Below, one piece after another: positions 14,580-24,482 of a stretch of DNA of 64,000 bases; positions within the stretch are counted from its first letter, which is position 1, and every line of letters starts with the position of its first letter. A program made the position numbers and the translations under genes. The stretch spans positions 124,001-188,000 of the forward strand of contig NZ_WTYO01000003.1 in assembly GCF_009827515.1 (NCBI RefSeq), read 5' to 3'. Source of the DNA: Pelagerythrobacter marinus (GTDB lineage Bacteria > Pseudomonadota > Alphaproteobacteria > Sphingomonadales > Sphingomonadaceae). The notes under the pieces are model-generated. The model did not search any database. It had not been told where the DNA came from and worked only from the letters and a program-made list of their open reading frames with translations.

Positions 14580-16196
14580 TCAGGGAATCGGCTCCCCCGC
14601 CGCGCGCGCGCGCTCGACGACCGATGAAGCCGCAGCAGGCACCAGCTTGAGCGCTGCGATCAGCAGGACGAAGCCGATCGGCACGACGACCAGCGTCGAC
14701 ATGATCCCGAAGGAGAGGTCGTCGCCATTGGTGGCCGAGACGTAGCCGGCCATGAACGGCCCGATCCCCAGGCCGACAAGCGTGGTCGAGAGGAAGAACG
14801 TCGCCGTCGCCAGCCCCCGCATCCGCGGCAGGACGAGCGCCTGGCTGGTCGCTGCCGCCGCACCGAGGGCCGAGGCCGAGGTGAGCTGCGCGAGGAAGCT
14901 GGCGACGTAGAACAGCGGCAGGCTCGGCGTGTTGTAGGCGACCACCAGCGGCGGCACCGACGCCAGGAGGCCGAACAGGACCACCCAGATCCGCCCGGTC
15001 TGGAACCGTTCGAGCAGGTAGTCGGCCAGGCGCCCGCCCAGGATCACGCCGAGGAACCCGGCCACGGCCGACGGCGCGCCGAGGAACCAGCCGAGATCGC
15101 TCTTGTCCGCGCCCAGCGCCCGCTCGGCATAGGGCGCGCCCCAGTACGAGGCGGAATAGGCGATGAAGGCGACCGTGCCGTAGCCCAGCACGATCGTGAG
15201 AAAGGCCGGCGATCCCCACGTCAGGCGGAAAGTCGGCAAGTCGCGCGACTTGAGCGAGATCGCCCAGCTGAACACCGCGTAATAGCCGACGCCGAGGAAC
15301 AGCCACTGGTCGGAAATTCCGGGCACGAGCGACGAGGTCGCCGGCACGGCGCGCGAGAGCAGGACCGCCGCGACCGCGAAGAACGCGGCGCCCGCCAGAT
15401 TGATGGCCAGCGCCGGCAGGCCGCGCAGCGCAGCGCCGATCACCGTGAAGGGCGGGATGACCTGGAGCAGCTCGTTGACGAAGCCGCGGAACGGATGCGG
15501 GTCTTCGGGCGTCGGCAGCCCGTCGATCGCGCCGCGCACCGGCTCGCGCAAGGTCAGGACCCACAGCGCCAGCAGGAGGCCGGGGATGCCGACCGCGAGG
15601 AAGGCCGCCTGCCAGCCGGCGAGGCCGAGCGGGCCGCCGTCGGGGTAGGCGGCGTTCCAGTTCTCCACCACCAGGCCGCCGATCAGCAGCGAGACGCCGC
15701 CGCCGATGTAGAGGCCCGAGGAATAGATCGCGAGCGCGGTCGCGCGCAGCCGCGCCGGGAACCAGTCCGAAATCAGCGAATAGGCGGCCGGGCTGGCCGT
15801 CGCCTCGCCCACGCCGACGCCGATGCGCGCGACGGTGAGGGTCGCCGCGTTGCGCGCGAAGCCCGAGAGCGCCGTCATCGCCGACCACAGCGCCAGCCCC
15901 AGGCTCATCAGCCGGATCCGTTTCCAGCTGTCGGCCAGGCGGCCGAGCGGAATGCCGAACAGGGCATAGAAGACGGCAAAGGCAGTGCCGTAGAGGAAGC
16001 CGAGGTAATCGTCCTCCACCCCCAGGTCGAGCTTGATGTCGTTGGCGAGGATCGAGAGGATCTGCCGGTCGATGAAGTTGAGGACGTAGACAACCACCAG
16101 CACGCCCAGCGCGTACCAGCTGTAGGCCGGCACCTTGTCGTTGTCGGGAACGGCGCCCGACTGCGCCTGCGGTGCCTCAGCCTGTGGTTCGCTCAT
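14580..16196 (-). CDS. MFS transporter (spinster-like)
   Basis: 538 residues with about 12 membrane segments. After a soluble N-terminus, [20 protein letters not shown] is followed by an MFS motif A-like loop ([20 protein letters not shown]) and the segment [20 protein letters not shown], which resembles the spinster/GudP branch of the superfamily. The substrate cannot be read from sequence. Extra length comes from a loop between TM6 and TM7 ([20 protein letters not shown]) that precedes two additional hydrophobic stretches. Its start lies inside the 3' end of queC (20-base overlap), so both are probably one transcript. Confidence 0.85.
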   Translation of the reverse strand: MSEPQAEAPQAQSGAVPDNDKVPAYSWYALGVLVVVYVLNFIDRQILSILANDIKLDLGVEDDYLGFLYGTAFAVFYALFGIPLGRLADSWKRIRLMSLGLALWSAMTALSGFARNAATLTVARIGVGVGEATASPAAYSLISDWFPARLRATALAIYSSGLYIGGGVSLLIGGLVVENWNAAYPDGGPLGLAGWQAAFLAVGIPGLLLALWVLTLREPVRGAIDGLPTPEDPHPFRGFVNELLQVIPPFTVIGAALRGLPALAINLAGAAFFAVAAVLLSRAVPATSSLVPGISDQWLFLGVGYYAVFSWAISLKSRDLPTFRLTWGSPAFLTIVLGYGTVAFIAYSASYWGAPYAERALGADKSDLGWFLGAPSAVAGFLGVILGGRLADYLLERFQTGRIWVVLFGLLASVPPLVVAYNTPSLPLFYVASFLAQLTSASALGAAAATSQALVLPRMRGLATATFFLSTTLVGLGIGPFMAGYVSATNGDDLSFGIMSTLVVVPIGFVLLIAALKLVPAAASSVVERARAAGEPIP

Positions 16197-16884
16197 ACGT
16201 TATCCCGTCCTCTATCCCCGCTTCTGCAAAACCCTTCTGCCGCAATCGGCAGCTGTCGCAAACCCCGCAGGCGAGCCCGGCGGGCGTGGGCGCGTAGCAC
16301 GACCAGCTGATGCCGGTGTCGAGCCCCAGCCGCGCGGCCTCGGCGGCGATCCGGGCCTTGGTCATGAACTGCAGCGGGGCGCGGATCGTCAGCGCGCTCC
16401 CCTCCGCCCCGGCCTTCGTGCCGATCCGGGCCATCCGTTCGAACGCGGCGATGAATTCCGGCCGGCAATCGGGATAGCCCGAGTAATCGAGCGCGTTGAC
16501 GCCGATGAAGATCTGCTCGGCCCCGACCGTTTCGGCCCAGGCGAGGGTGAGCGAGAGGAAAACGATATTGCGCGCCGGCACGTAAGTGACCGGAATGCCC
16601 TCTTCCACGCCGCCGGTGGGCACGGGGATGTCGTCGGTCAGCGCCGAACCGCCGAACACGGTCAGGTCCAGCGGCAGGATCACGTGCCGTTCGCATCCGA
16701 GCGCGTCGGCGACCTTTCGCGCGGCATCCAGTTCCACCCGGTGACGCTGCCCGTAATCGATCGTCAGCGCGTAGAGGCTGCGCCCCTCTTCGCGCGCGAT
16801 GCCCCCGGCAACCATCGAATCGAGCCCCCCCGAAAGGAGGACGACGGCGCGGTTGCCGGCGGTCTGGCCCGGTGGCGATCCCAT
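16177..16884 (-). CDS. queC: 7-cyano-7-deazaguanine synthase QueC
   Basis: 235 residues. QueC makes preQ0 from 7-carboxy-7-deazaguanine with ATP and ammonia, a step towards queuosine in tRNA. The PP-loop motif [15 protein letters not shown] is at about residues 14-28. [12 protein letters not shown] and [10 protein letters not shown] follow as in the family. The zinc site is near the C-terminus ([21 protein letters not shown]). Length is standard. Other queuosine genes are not in the window. It is first of a two-gene unit with the MFS transporter. Confidence 0.95.
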   Translation of the reverse strand: MGSPPGQTAGNRAVVLLSGGLDSMVAGGIAREEGRSLYALTIDYGQRHRVELDAARKVADALGCERHVILPLDLTVFGGSALTDDIPVPTGGVEEGIPVTYVPARNIVFLSLTLAWAETVGAEQIFIGVNALDYSGYPDCRPEFIAAFERMARIGTKAGAEGSALTIRAPLQFMTKARIAAEAARLGLDTGISWSCYAPTPAGLACGVCDSCRLRQKGFAEAGIEDGITYERTTG

Positions 16885-16955
16885 TGCGCCGGGCTAGGCA
16901 GAAATCGCCGCGGTGGCAATCACAACCATGGCCCCTCGCCCGCCGGCAGCAGCCG

Positions 16956-17354
16956 TCAGCGGCAGGCGCCGACCCGGCGCGCCTCGGCCGTGAACTGGAA
17001 CGGGAGCCCGCCCACCATCCCCTGGCTCTGGATCTGGGCCAGCGTCGCGCTTTCGCGGCGGATGCTGGTGCGGCCATAGTTGCTGCCGCGGCAGGTATAC
17101 TGGACCGTCACTTCGCTCGCGCCGTCCTCGACAACGTAGTGCGAGCAGTCGCCGCGCGGATGGCGCAGCTGGATCAGGTCGCGCCCGTGGCGCACGCAGA
17201 CCCGCTGCCGTGCGCCGTCTTCGCGCAGGCGCAATTCCCATTCGCCGCTGTCGAGCCGGTCGAGCATGGCGAGACCGGGCGTCTGCGCCGCGGCCGGGAA
17301 CAGCGTGCATCCGGCGCCGAGCAGCGCGGCAGTGGCCAGGGCCCTGGGGGCCAT
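16956..17354 (-). CDS. DUF3617-like secreted protein
   Basis: 132 residues from ATG 17354, preferred over ATG 17393 because GGGAGGA lies just upstream of it. N-terminal signal peptide MAPRALATAALLGAGCTLFPAAAQ, possibly with a lipobox-like LGAGC. The mature part has DSGEWELRLREDGARQRVCV, YTCRGSNYGRTSI and a final Cys. The sparse Cys pattern and GEWELR opening resemble DUF3617 proteins, common secreted proteins of unknown function in sphingomonads. Monocistronic, on the same strand as queC and hslO. Confidence 0.7.
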   Translation of the reverse strand: MAPRALATAALLGAGCTLFPAAAQTPGLAMLDRLDSGEWELRLREDGARQRVCVRHGRDLIQLRHPRGDCSHYVVEDGASEVTVQYTCRGSNYGRTSIRRESATLAQIQSQGMVGGLPFQFTAEARRVGACR

Positions 17355-17438
17355 TTTCCATCCTCCCGACAGTTCGCGAAGCAGACTATTCATAAACCGC
17401 GCCTCCCGACAAGACGTTGCACAGACGCGACAGGCCGT

Positions 17439-18332
17439 TCACGCCTCGATTTCGAACACTTTCGAGCAGAACGCGCAATCGACCAGGATTTTCCCGTTCG
17501 CATCGCGCATGTCGGCGCGGTCTTCCTCGGGAAAGCGCCCGAGGACCTGCCGGTAATGGTCGGCCGAGCAGCGGCAGCCGCGCACGACGTCGGGGCCGGG
17601 CTGGATCCTGACCTCGCTTTCCTCGTGAAACAGGCGCCAGACCAGCGCCTCCAGCGACAGGCCGGGATCGACCAGCTCCTCGTGTCGGGTGCTCCCCGCC
17701 ATCACCGCGACGTGTTCCCATTCGGGGTGGTCCATGCGCACGTGCAGCCGCTCGCGCCCCTCCTCGCCGTCGGCCAGGTGCTGGATCAGCAGGCCGCCCG
17801 CGACGCAGCCGTCGTGCCCGGCGCGCGCAGCGACGCGGATCAGCGTCGGCACCTGTTCGGACTGCGCGAAATAGCTTTCGCAGGCCTCGGCCAGCGATTC
17901 GCCTTCCAGCGGCACGACCCCCTGGTAGCGGCCGCGCCCGCCGCTCATGTCGAAGGTGATGGCAAGGTAGCCTTCGCCGAACAGCGCCTCGAGCGACGGA
18001 TTGGCGCCGAGCCGGGCGAGCCGCTCGCGGTCGAAATCGACGTAGCCGCGCAGTGCGCCGTCGCGATAGTCGCAGACCAGCAGGCGCACGACGCCCCCTT
18101 CGGTCTGGGCCTGCATCGTCAGCTGGCCGCTCTCGTCCTTGAGCAGGCCCCCGGTCAGCGTCGCGAGCACCAGCGCCTCGGCGAGGAGGTGGGTGATCGC
18201 GGGGGGATAGTCGTGCGCGGCGAGGATCGCGTCCACCGTGCGATCGAGCCGCACCGCCTTGCCGCGTGCGTCGCGCCCCGGGATGGTGAAACCCAGCAGC
18301 TTGTCGGTATATGTCTCGGTCGCTTGCGTCAT
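17439..18332 (-). CDS. hslO: Redox-regulated chaperone Hsp33
   Basis: 297 residues. Hsp33 is a cytoplasmic holdase switched on when oxidation releases zinc from its C-terminal cysteines. The zinc switch is visible as GCRCSADHY (about residue 250) and DCAFCSKVFEIEA at the C-terminus, giving CXC...CXXC with the usual spacing of about 30. The N-terminal substrate-binding fold includes LLAEALVLATLTGGLLKDE and YFAQSEQVPTLIRVA. Length is typical. It lies 46 bases downstream of argF, so the two may share a transcript. Confidence 0.95.
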   Translation of the reverse strand: MTQATETYTDKLLGFTIPGRDARGKAVRLDRTVDAILAAHDYPPAITHLLAEALVLATLTGGLLKDESGQLTMQAQTEGGVVRLLVCDYRDGALRGYVDFDRERLARLGANPSLEALFGEGYLAITFDMSGGRGRYQGVVPLEGESLAEACESYFAQSEQVPTLIRVAARAGHDGCVAGGLLIQHLADGEEGRERLHVRMDHPEWEHVAVMAGSTRHEELVDPGLSLEALVWRLFHEESEVRIQPGPDVVRGCRCSADHYRQVLGRFPEEDRADMRDANGKILVDCAFCSKVFEIEA

Positions 18333-18378
18333 GGCCGCAATATGGGGCCTGCGCCGGGGAAAGTAAGGCGCGCGCCCG

Positions 18379-19308
18379 TCAGAGCCGGCCGAAGCACCAG
18401 AGCAGGACCGATTTCTGCGCGTGGATGCGGTTCTCGGCCTCGTCGAACACGACCGACTGCGGCCCTTCGAACACGCCCTCGCTCACCTCGTCGCCGACAT
18501 GGGCGGGCAGGCAGTGCAGGAAGCGCGCGTCGTCCTTCGCGCGGGCCATCAGGGCCTCGTTCACCTGGAACGGCGCCATGGCCGCCAGCTTTTCCGCCGC
18601 GTGGTCCTGTCCCATCGACACCCAGGTATCGGTGACGACGACATCGGCGCCATCCGCCGCCGCCGCGGCATCGCCGGTCAGCAAGACCTGCGCCCCGCCC
18701 GCGCGCGCCAGCTCGACGAACTCGCTCTCCGGCTCGTAGCCCGGCGGCGTCGCGACGCGCACGTTGAAGCGGAACAGCCCGGCCGCCTCCAGCAGCGAGT
18801 GCAGCACGTTGTTGCCGTCGCCGAACCACGCGAGTTCGAGACCGGGCAGCGGCTTGCCATGTTCGATCACCGTCAGCAGGTCGGCCACCGTCTGGCACGG
18901 GTGCGAGCGATCGGTCAGCCCGTTGATGACCGGCACGCTGGCATGACGGGCCATCTCCTCCGCCTTGGCGTGGTCGTCGGTCCGCAGCATGATCGCATCG
19001 CACATGCGGCTGAGCACGCGCGCGGTATCGGCGATCGATTCGCCGCGCCCGAGCTGGCTCGATGCCGAATCGAGCACCAGGGCCGAACCGCCCAGCTGGC
19101 GCATGGCGATATCGAAGCTGACGCGCGTGCGGGTGGAATTCTTCTCGAACACCATGGCGAGGACATGGCCGGCCAGCGGCGCATCGGCATCGGCCCGGCC
19201 GCGCGGCCAGTCGGCCCGGGCCGCCTTGCGCCGCTGGGCATCGTCGATCATCGCCGCGAGGGCATCGGCCCCCGCATCGCACAAGTCGAGGAAATGCCGC
19301 ACCGCCAT
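18379..19308 (-). CDS. argF: Ornithine carbamoyltransferase
   Basis: 309 residues from ATG 19308, whose A is the last base of the argD stop. It converts ornithine and carbamoyl phosphate to citrulline in arginine synthesis. Carbamoyl-phosphate motif [11 protein letters not shown] is at about residues 55-65; [11 protein letters not shown] follows; the ornithine-side motif [18 protein letters not shown] is near residue 265. All expected catalytic residues are present. Order argD-argF is common in alphaproteobacteria. Confidence 0.96.
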   Translation of the reverse strand: MAVRHFLDLCDAGADALAAMIDDAQRRKAARADWPRGRADADAPLAGHVLAMVFEKNSTRTRVSFDIAMRQLGGSALVLDSASSQLGRGESIADTARVLSRMCDAIMLRTDDHAKAEEMARHASVPVINGLTDRSHPCQTVADLLTVIEHGKPLPGLELAWFGDGNNVLHSLLEAAGLFRFNVRVATPPGYEPESEFVELARAGGAQVLLTGDAAAAADGADVVVTDTWVSMGQDHAAEKLAAMAPFQVNEALMARAKDDARFLHCLPAHVGDEVSEGVFEGPQSVVFDEAENRIHAQKSVLLWCFGRL

Positions 19309-20498
19309 CACCCGGCCTCGGGGACCTGGTAATCCGCCGCGCCGGCCGAAAGTTTCTCGAAGAACTCGTCGATCTCGGCATCGCCGATCACGAGCGGCGG
19401 AAGGACGCGCAGCGTGTTGTCGCCCGCGGCGACGGTCAGCAGCTGGTGCTTGTCGCGCAAGTGGACGAAGAACGGGCGGCTTTCGACCTTCATCCGGATG
19501 CCGAGCATCAGGCCGGTCCCGCGAACCAGCTCGAACAGCTCGGGATAGTTGCCGATGAACTGTTCGAGCCGCGAGCGGATCCGCTCGCCCTTCTCGGTCA
19601 CTTCGGCGAGGAACTCGTCGTTCGCGACCGCGTCCATCACCGCCATGCCGGCGGCCATGGCCAGCGGGTTGCCGCCATATGTGGAACCGTGTGTACCGAA
19701 CGTCATGCCGCGCGCGGCCTTCTCGGTCGCGAGGCAGGCGCCGAGCGGGAAGCCCCCGCCGATCCCCTTCGCCGTGGCGAGGATGTCGGGATCGATGCCG
19801 TAGTGTTCGTGCGCGTAGAGCTTGCCCGTGCGGGCCACGCCCGACTGCACTTCGTCGAGGACAAGCATCAGGTCGTGCTCGTCCGCCAGGCGGCGCAGCC
19901 CGGTCATGAATTCCTGCGAGGCGGGACGGATGCCGCCCTCGCCCTGGATCGGCTCGACCAGGAATCCGGCCGTGGCCGGGCCGATCGCCGCCTCGGCGCC
20001 GGCGAGGTCGTCGAATTCGACGTAGCGGAAGCCGCCGAGCAGCGGGGCGAACCCCTTGTGCATCTTTTCCTGGTTGGAGGCGCTGATCGTGGCCATCGTA
20101 CGGCCGTGGAAGGCATTGGTGAAGGTGATCAGCTCGTGCCGGTCCTCGTTCCCGCCGGCCTGGTGATAGGCGCGCGCGGTCTTGATCGCGCACTCGACCG
20201 CCTCGGCCCCCGAATTGGTGAAGAAGACGGTATCGGCGAACGTCTTGTCCACCAGCCGCTGCGCCAGGGCCTCGCCCTGGGGGCTGCCGTAGAGGTTCGA
20301 CACGTGCATCAGCGTCGCCGCCTGGCGCTGGATCGCGCCGATCAGCCCCTCGTGGCTGTGGCCGAGGAGATTGACCGCGATGCCGCTCGCGAAATCGAGA
20401 TAGCGGGTGCCGTCCTCGTCGATCAGGTGGCAGTGGTCGCCGCGCACGGGGCGCACTCCGCAGCGCGGATAGACAGGCATGAGCGGCGTGATCGACAT
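19308..20498 (-). CDS. argD: Acetylornithine aminotransferase (class III, PLP)
   Basis: 396 residues from ATG 20498 with AAGGAA upstream; the longer frame to 20567 lacks a good SD. It transaminates N-acetylglutamate semialdehyde in arginine synthesis and may also serve lysine synthesis. Family segments: [75 protein letters not shown] (PLP Asp region), [17 protein letters not shown] (Schiff-base Lys), then [14 protein letters not shown]. First gene of argD-argF. Confidence 0.95.
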   Translation of the reverse strand: MSITPLMPVYPRCGVRPVRGDHCHLIDEDGTRYLDFASGIAVNLLGHSHEGLIGAIQRQAATLMHVSNLYGSPQGEALAQRLVDKTFADTVFFTNSGAEAVECAIKTARAYHQAGGNEDRHELITFTNAFHGRTMATISASNQEKMHKGFAPLLGGFRYVEFDDLAGAEAAIGPATAGFLVEPIQGEGGIRPASQEFMTGLRRLADEHDLMLVLDEVQSGVARTGKLYAHEHYGIDPDILATAKGIGGGFPLGACLATEKAARGMTFGTHGSTYGGNPLAMAAGMAVMDAVANDEFLAEVTEKGERIRSRLEQFIGNYPELFELVRGTGLMLGIRMKVESRPFFVHLRDKHQLLTVAAGDNTLRVLPPLVIGDAEIDEFFEKLSAGAADYQVPEAG

Positions 20499-20536
20499 CG
20501 GCGGTTCCTTCGCGATTCGGCAGTTGGGAAACGACA

Positions 20537-20606
20537 AATGGCGGCCCCGCAGAGCCGCCATTCGCACCGTTTAGGTTCTTGCATTCGCCCGGTCAAACGC
20601 CGGGCG
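20537..20606 (-). terminator. Two hairpins after the cold-shock gene
   Basis: CGCCCGG/CCGGGCG (20586-20592 with 20600-20606) and AATGGCGG/CCGCCATT (20537-20544 with 20555-20562) lie just downstream of the cold-shock gene on its strand and upstream of argD. Only a short TTTGT follows the second, so termination efficiency is uncertain; they could also lie in the argD leader. Confidence 0.4.
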
Positions 20607-20619
20607 GAAAGCTGGCAGG

Positions 20620-21357
20620 TCAGCCCTGAACGGGCACCAGGTTGACCGCCGAGTACTTGCCTCGTCGATCGACCTCGAGATCGAATTCGTACCGTTCGCC
20701 CTCGTTGATGGCGGACAGGCCCGAGCGTTCGACCGCGCTGATGTGCACGAAGGCATCGGGCTGGCCATCGTCGCGCACGAGGAAGCCGAAGCCCTTCATC
20801 GAGTTGAAGAACTTGACCGTGCCGGTGGCCTTTTCGCCGGTCAGCTCGCGCTGCGGCGCGCCACCGCGATCGCCGCCGCGCGCCTGCACGGGAACCACGT
20901 CGCCCACGATCTGCAGGTCCTGCGCCGAAATCTTCCCGCCGCGATCGACGAGGTTGAATTCGAGCTCCTGCCCTTCGCCCAGCCCCTGGAGGCCGGCACG
21001 CTCGACCGCGCTGATGTGCACGAACACGTCCTCGCCGCCGCTTTCCTGCTGGATGAAGCCGAAGCCCTTCTGGCTGTTGAAGAACTTTACCGTGCCCTTG
21101 CCGGTGCCGACGACTTGCGCGGGCATGCGGTTGAAACCGCCCCCGCCGCCACCGCCGCCGCGCGGACCGCCCCGATCGCCGCCGAAGCGATCGCCGCCAC
21201 CGCCGAAACGGTCACCGCCACCGAACCGGTCGCCGCCGCCGAAACCACCCTGGCCGAAATCTCCGGGAGGTCCACCACCGAAGGGATCGAAACCGTCTTC
21301 ACCGAAACCATCGCGCTTGTCGCGTCCGCGACCCCGGCGGCCTCTATCATAACCCAT
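20620..21357 (-). CDS. Double cold-shock-domain RNA-binding protein with Gly-rich N-terminus
   Basis: 245 residues from ATG 21357. About 75 N-terminal residues are [11 protein letters not shown]-type low complexity, resembling RGG-box RNA-binding tails. Two cold-shock domains follow: [17 protein letters not shown] with [11 protein letters not shown] (about 90-155) and [18 protein letters not shown] with [11 protein letters not shown] (about 180-240), each with RNP1 and RNP2-like motifs. It should bind single-stranded RNA or DNA; whether it is cold-induced cannot be told. Divergent from the terC-like gene across 250 bases that probably hold both promoters. Confidence 0.92.
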   Translation of the reverse strand: MGYDRGRRGRGRDKRDGFGEDGFDPFGGGPPGDFGQGGFGGGDRFGGGDRFGGGGDRFGGDRGGPRGGGGGGGGFNRMPAQVVGTGKGTVKFFNSQKGFGFIQQESGGEDVFVHISAVERAGLQGLGEGQELEFNLVDRGGKISAQDLQIVGDVVPVQARGGDRGGAPQRELTGEKATGTVKFFNSMKGFGFLVRDDGQPDAFVHISAVERSGLSAINEGERYEFDLEVDRRGKYSAVNLVPVQG

Positions 21358-21608
21358 AACCAACAACGTACCTTCGCACCGCCCCTAGCAATTCCATGCC
21401 TCGCGGGCGGGCGGGTCCCTGCGAGGTCATGTGGTGTCCGAACCGCGCAGATCCCGCCGGTATCCCCACCTGTCAGAAGCCGATCATAGCGCAGAAAGCG
21501 ATCCTGCGCGAACGATTTAACGGCTCGCCCCTCGATGAAGCAAAATTGTGACATTTTCGCATTGCCGAGCGGCTTGCACGCCACCCGGGCTTGAGGCATC
21601 AGCCGGGC

Positions 21609-22415
21609 ATGGACATCGTCGCACTTCTCTCCGACCCCGCCGCCTGGGCGGCCCTGCTGACGCTCATCGCGCTCGAGGTCGTGCTGGGCGTGGACAACCT
21701 GATCTTCATCGCGATCCTTTCGAACAAGCTGCCCGAACACCAGCAGCAGCGGGCGCGCCGGATCGGGCTGACGCTGGCGCTCGTCATGCGAATCGGCCTG
21801 CTGATGCTGATCGGCTGGATCGTGACCCTGCAGACGCCGCTGTTCGACCTGGGCCTGCAGGGCGCGCCCAATGCCTATGGCGAGCCGAGCTTCGAAACCG
21901 CCTTCTCCGGCCGCGACCTGATCCTGCTGGTCGGCGGGCTGTTCCTGCTGTGGAAGGCGACCAAGGAAATCCACCACTCGATGGAGCCGGAGGACAATTC
22001 GGGCGACCTGCTGGACAAGACGCCCGGCGTGGCCGACGCGGCCAAGGCCACTTTCGGCACGGTCATCGCGCAGATCGTGGCGATCGACATCGTGTTCTCG
22101 GTCGATTCGATCCTCACCGCGGTGGGGATGACCGACGAGATCCCGATCATGGTCACCGCCGTCGTCGTCACCGTCGCGGTGATGATGGTCGCCGCCGACC
22201 CGCTGGCCCGCTTCATCGAGAAGAACCCGACGCTGGTCATGCTGGCCCTGGCCTTCCTGGTCATGATCGGCCTCGTCCTGATCGCCGACGGCTTCGGCTT
22301 CCACGTTCCCAAGGGCTACATCTACGCGGCCATGGGCTTCTCGGTCGGGGTGGAGATCCTCAACATGATCCAGCGCAAGCGCCGCACCGCTGCGCCGAAG
22401 GGAGATGCCGGATGA
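21609..22415 (+). CDS. TerC-family integral membrane protein
   Basis: 268 residues from ATG 21609; a TTG at 21591 is possible but less likely. Seven or so membrane segments with TerC signatures: EVVLGVDNLIFIAILSNKLP near the N-terminus and IVAIDIVFSVDSILTAVGMT in the middle, each with the conserved Asp-Asn or Asp-Ser pair in a membrane helix. Several TerC relatives load manganese onto exported proteins or export it, but this branch (YgdQ/YoaE-like) is not well studied. The stop overlaps the next start (ATGA), so it is co-translated with a DUF442 protein. Confidence 0.88.
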   Translation: MDIVALLSDPAAWAALLTLIALEVVLGVDNLIFIAILSNKLPEHQQQRARRIGLTLALVMRIGLLMLIGWIVTLQTPLFDLGLQGAPNAYGEPSFETAFSGRDLILLVGGLFLLWKATKEIHHSMEPEDNSGDLLDKTPGVADAAKATFGTVIAQIVAIDIVFSVDSILTAVGMTDEIPIMVTAVVVTVAVMMVAADPLARFIEKNPTLVMLALAFLVMIGLVLIADGFGFHVPKGYIYAAMGFSVGVEILNMIQRKRRTAAPKGDAG

Positions 22416-22852
22416 CCGGTTTCCGCCGCCTGAGCGAGACAGTCTTCGCCAGCCCCCAGATCACCCCGGACGACATCGCCGCGGCGCGCGGGGCCGGGGT
22501 CACGCTGGTCATCAACAACCGCCCCGACGGGGAGGCCGAAGACCAGCCCCCCGGCGCCCGGATAGAGGCCGCCGCGCGCGAGGCGGGGATGGATTACCGC
22601 GCGATCCCCGTCGGCGGGGCCGGCTTCGGCGAACCGCAGGTGGAAGCGATGGCAGAGGCGCTGGAAAGCGCCCAAGGGGCGGTTCTCGCCTATTGCCGGT
22701 CGGGTACGCGCTCCACTCTTCTATGGTCGCTCGCCCAGGCACGCGCCGGCCGCGACCCGGAAGAGATTGCGGCCGCCGCGCAGGCCGCGGGATACGACGT
22801 GGCCCCGGTGCGCCCGGCGATCGACATGCTCGCGGCGCGCGCCAGGGGCTGA
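22412..22852 (+). CDS. DUF442/TIGR01244 phosphatase- or sulfurtransferase-like protein
   Basis: 146 residues from ATG 22412. The active-site-like loop AYCRSGTRS (about residues 90-98) is a CX5R motif of the protein-tyrosine-phosphatase fold, and VTLVINNRPDGEAEDQP is the typical DUF442 opening loop. These domains stand alone or fused to Blh-type hydrolases that handle sulfide in biofilm bacteria. With TerC upstream, a role linked to metal or sulfur stress is possible but unproven. Confidence 0.8.
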   Translation: MTGFRRLSETVFASPQITPDDIAAARGAGVTLVINNRPDGEAEDQPPGARIEAAAREAGMDYRAIPVGGAGFGEPQVEAMAEALESAQGAVLAYCRSGTRSTLLWSLAQARAGRDPEEIAAAAQAAGYDVAPVRPAIDMLAARARG

Positions 22853-22880
22853 CCCGGCCGGACGCCCGCCCCATCGCGTT

Positions 22881-22944
22881 CAGGCCCGGCCCGCTTTCAG
22901 GTCCGGCTCACTCTTAGGCCCCGCCCGCTTGCCGGCCGGGCCTG
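22881..22944. repeat. Imperfect 17-bp triple repeat and long-loop inverted repeat
   Basis: Three 17-base units (22881-22897, 22898-22914, 22915-22931) share the pattern CAGG-CCGG-C-C followed by a T-rich end, with several differences. CAGGCCCGGC at 22881-22890 is also the exact complement of GCCGGGCCTG at 22935-22944. It lies between convergent genes and may assist transcript ending. Confidence 0.4.
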
Positions 22945-22952
22945 CGCCGGCG

Positions 22953-24386
22953 TTACTTGCGGTAATCGAGCGGCGGGTCGCGGTCGCCCAGCAGGGAGCG
23001 ATATTCGTATCCTTCGCCGCGGGCCGCGGTGAACTCGGCCCGCGCGCGTTCGCGCAGGTCGGGGTTGGTGAACAGCTCGATCGCGGCAAGCGTCATCGCC
23101 TTGGCCGCCACTTGCGCGCCCTTGAAACCGATCGTCGTCCCGCTGGCCGCTGCCGATTGCCACGAATGGGCCGCGGTGCCCGGCACCCAGGTCGCCGTGC
23201 GCACGCCCACGGTCGGGGTCGCCCACGACACGTCGCCCACGTCGGTCGAGCCATAGCCGAGCGAAGTCTCGTAAGGCTGGATCTCGCTGGCGACCGCCAG
23301 CGGCCGGGCCGCGTCGCCCAGGCTGGCGGCCAGTTCCTCCGCCCAGGCGCGTTCCTGCGGCGTATATTCGACCCCGCCGACCTGGCGCAGCTTGGCGTCC
23401 ATCATCCGGGCCAGCGACTGGTTGACCAGCAGCGGGTTGTTGCCGTGGATCACCTCCCACTCGACCCGGGTTCCGGTGCCCATCGCCGCCCCTTCGGCCG
23501 CGGCCTCGAGCCGTTCCCACATCGCCTCCACCTCGGCCGGGTCGGAATGGCGGACGTAATAGAACACTTCGGCGAAATCGGGGATCACGTTGGGCGCGGT
23601 GCCGCCTTCGGTGATGACGTAGTGGATGCGCGCGTCCATCGTCGTGTGTTCGCGCATCATGTTGACCATCATGTTCATCGCCTCGACCCCGTCGAGCGCG
23701 GAGCGGCCCTGCTCCGGCGCGCCCGCGGCATGGGCGGAGCGGCCGTGGAAGCGGAACTTGGCCGAACGGTTGGCGAGGCTGGTGTTGGCCGCCGCGCTGT
23801 TCTCGTCGCCGGCGTGCCAGTGGATCGCGAAGTCGGCATCGTCGAACAGGCCGGCGCGGGTCATGTAGACTTTGCCCGATCCGCCTTCCTCCGCAGGCGT
23901 GCCGTAGAAACGGACGCGCCCCGGGGTGCCCGTCGCGTCCAGCCACTGCGCGATCGCGATCGCCGCGGTCAGCGAGCCGGCCCCGAACAGGTTGTGCCCG
24001 CAGGCGTGGCCGGCGTGGAGCCCGGCGACCGGCTCGCGGGTCGGCGCGTCGGACTGGCTGATCCCGGGCAGGGCGTCGAATTCGCCGAGGATCGCGATTA
24101 CCGGGCCGCCGCTGCCGTATTCGGCGACGAACGCGGTCGGGATATCGGCCACGCCCGCGGTGACGGTGAAGCCGTTGGCGGCCAGCTCCGCCTGGAGCAG
24201 CTCGCTCGACCGGGTTTCCTGGTAGCCGACTTCCGCCCATTCCCACAGCTGGCGCGCAACCCGCGCGGTGCGATCGTACTGGGCATCGACCGCGCCGACG
24301 GCATCGAACTGTTCGGCCAGGGCCGGCCGGGGGGCCGACAGCACCAGGGCCCCGGCAAGGGCGGTCAGAAGGGCGGCTTTCTTCAT
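22953..24386 (-). CDS. Secreted M20-family amidohydrolase (AbgB-like)
   Basis: 477 residues from ATG 24386 with SD GAGGAGAGA. Signal peptide MKKAALLTALAGALVLSAPR...ALA, so it acts in the periplasm. Metal-ligand motifs of M20D peptidases: GLHAGHACGHNLFGAG (about residue 118), PAEEGGSGKVYM (about 160), AIHWHAGDE (about 186), with a dimerisation insert KFRFHGRSAHAA. The C-terminus has GSTDVGDVSWATPT, matching p-aminobenzoyl-glutamate hydrolase-type enzymes. Substrate is likely an N-acyl or amide-linked amino compound; exact specificity is unknown. Confidence 0.88.
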   Translation of the reverse strand: MKKAALLTALAGALVLSAPRPALAEQFDAVGAVDAQYDRTARVARQLWEWAEVGYQETRSSELLQAELAANGFTVTAGVADIPTAFVAEYGSGGPVIAILGEFDALPGISQSDAPTREPVAGLHAGHACGHNLFGAGSLTAAIAIAQWLDATGTPGRVRFYGTPAEEGGSGKVYMTRAGLFDDADFAIHWHAGDENSAAANTSLANRSAKFRFHGRSAHAAGAPEQGRSALDGVEAMNMMVNMMREHTTMDARIHYVITEGGTAPNVIPDFAEVFYYVRHSDPAEVEAMWERLEAAAEGAAMGTGTRVEWEVIHGNNPLLVNQSLARMMDAKLRQVGGVEYTPQERAWAEELAASLGDAARPLAVASEIQPYETSLGYGSTDVGDVSWATPTVGVRTATWVPGTAAHSWQSAAASGTTIGFKGAQVAAKAMTLAAIELFTNPDLRERARAEFTAARGEGYEYRSLLGDRDPPLDYRK

Positions 24387-24482
24387 CTGTCTCTCCTCGT
24401 TGCCGCAAGCTCTAGGTTCGAAGCGCAAGGCTGGCAACGCCCTCGCTCGACAGGCCGGCGGACAGGTGGCAAACCCGCGCGG

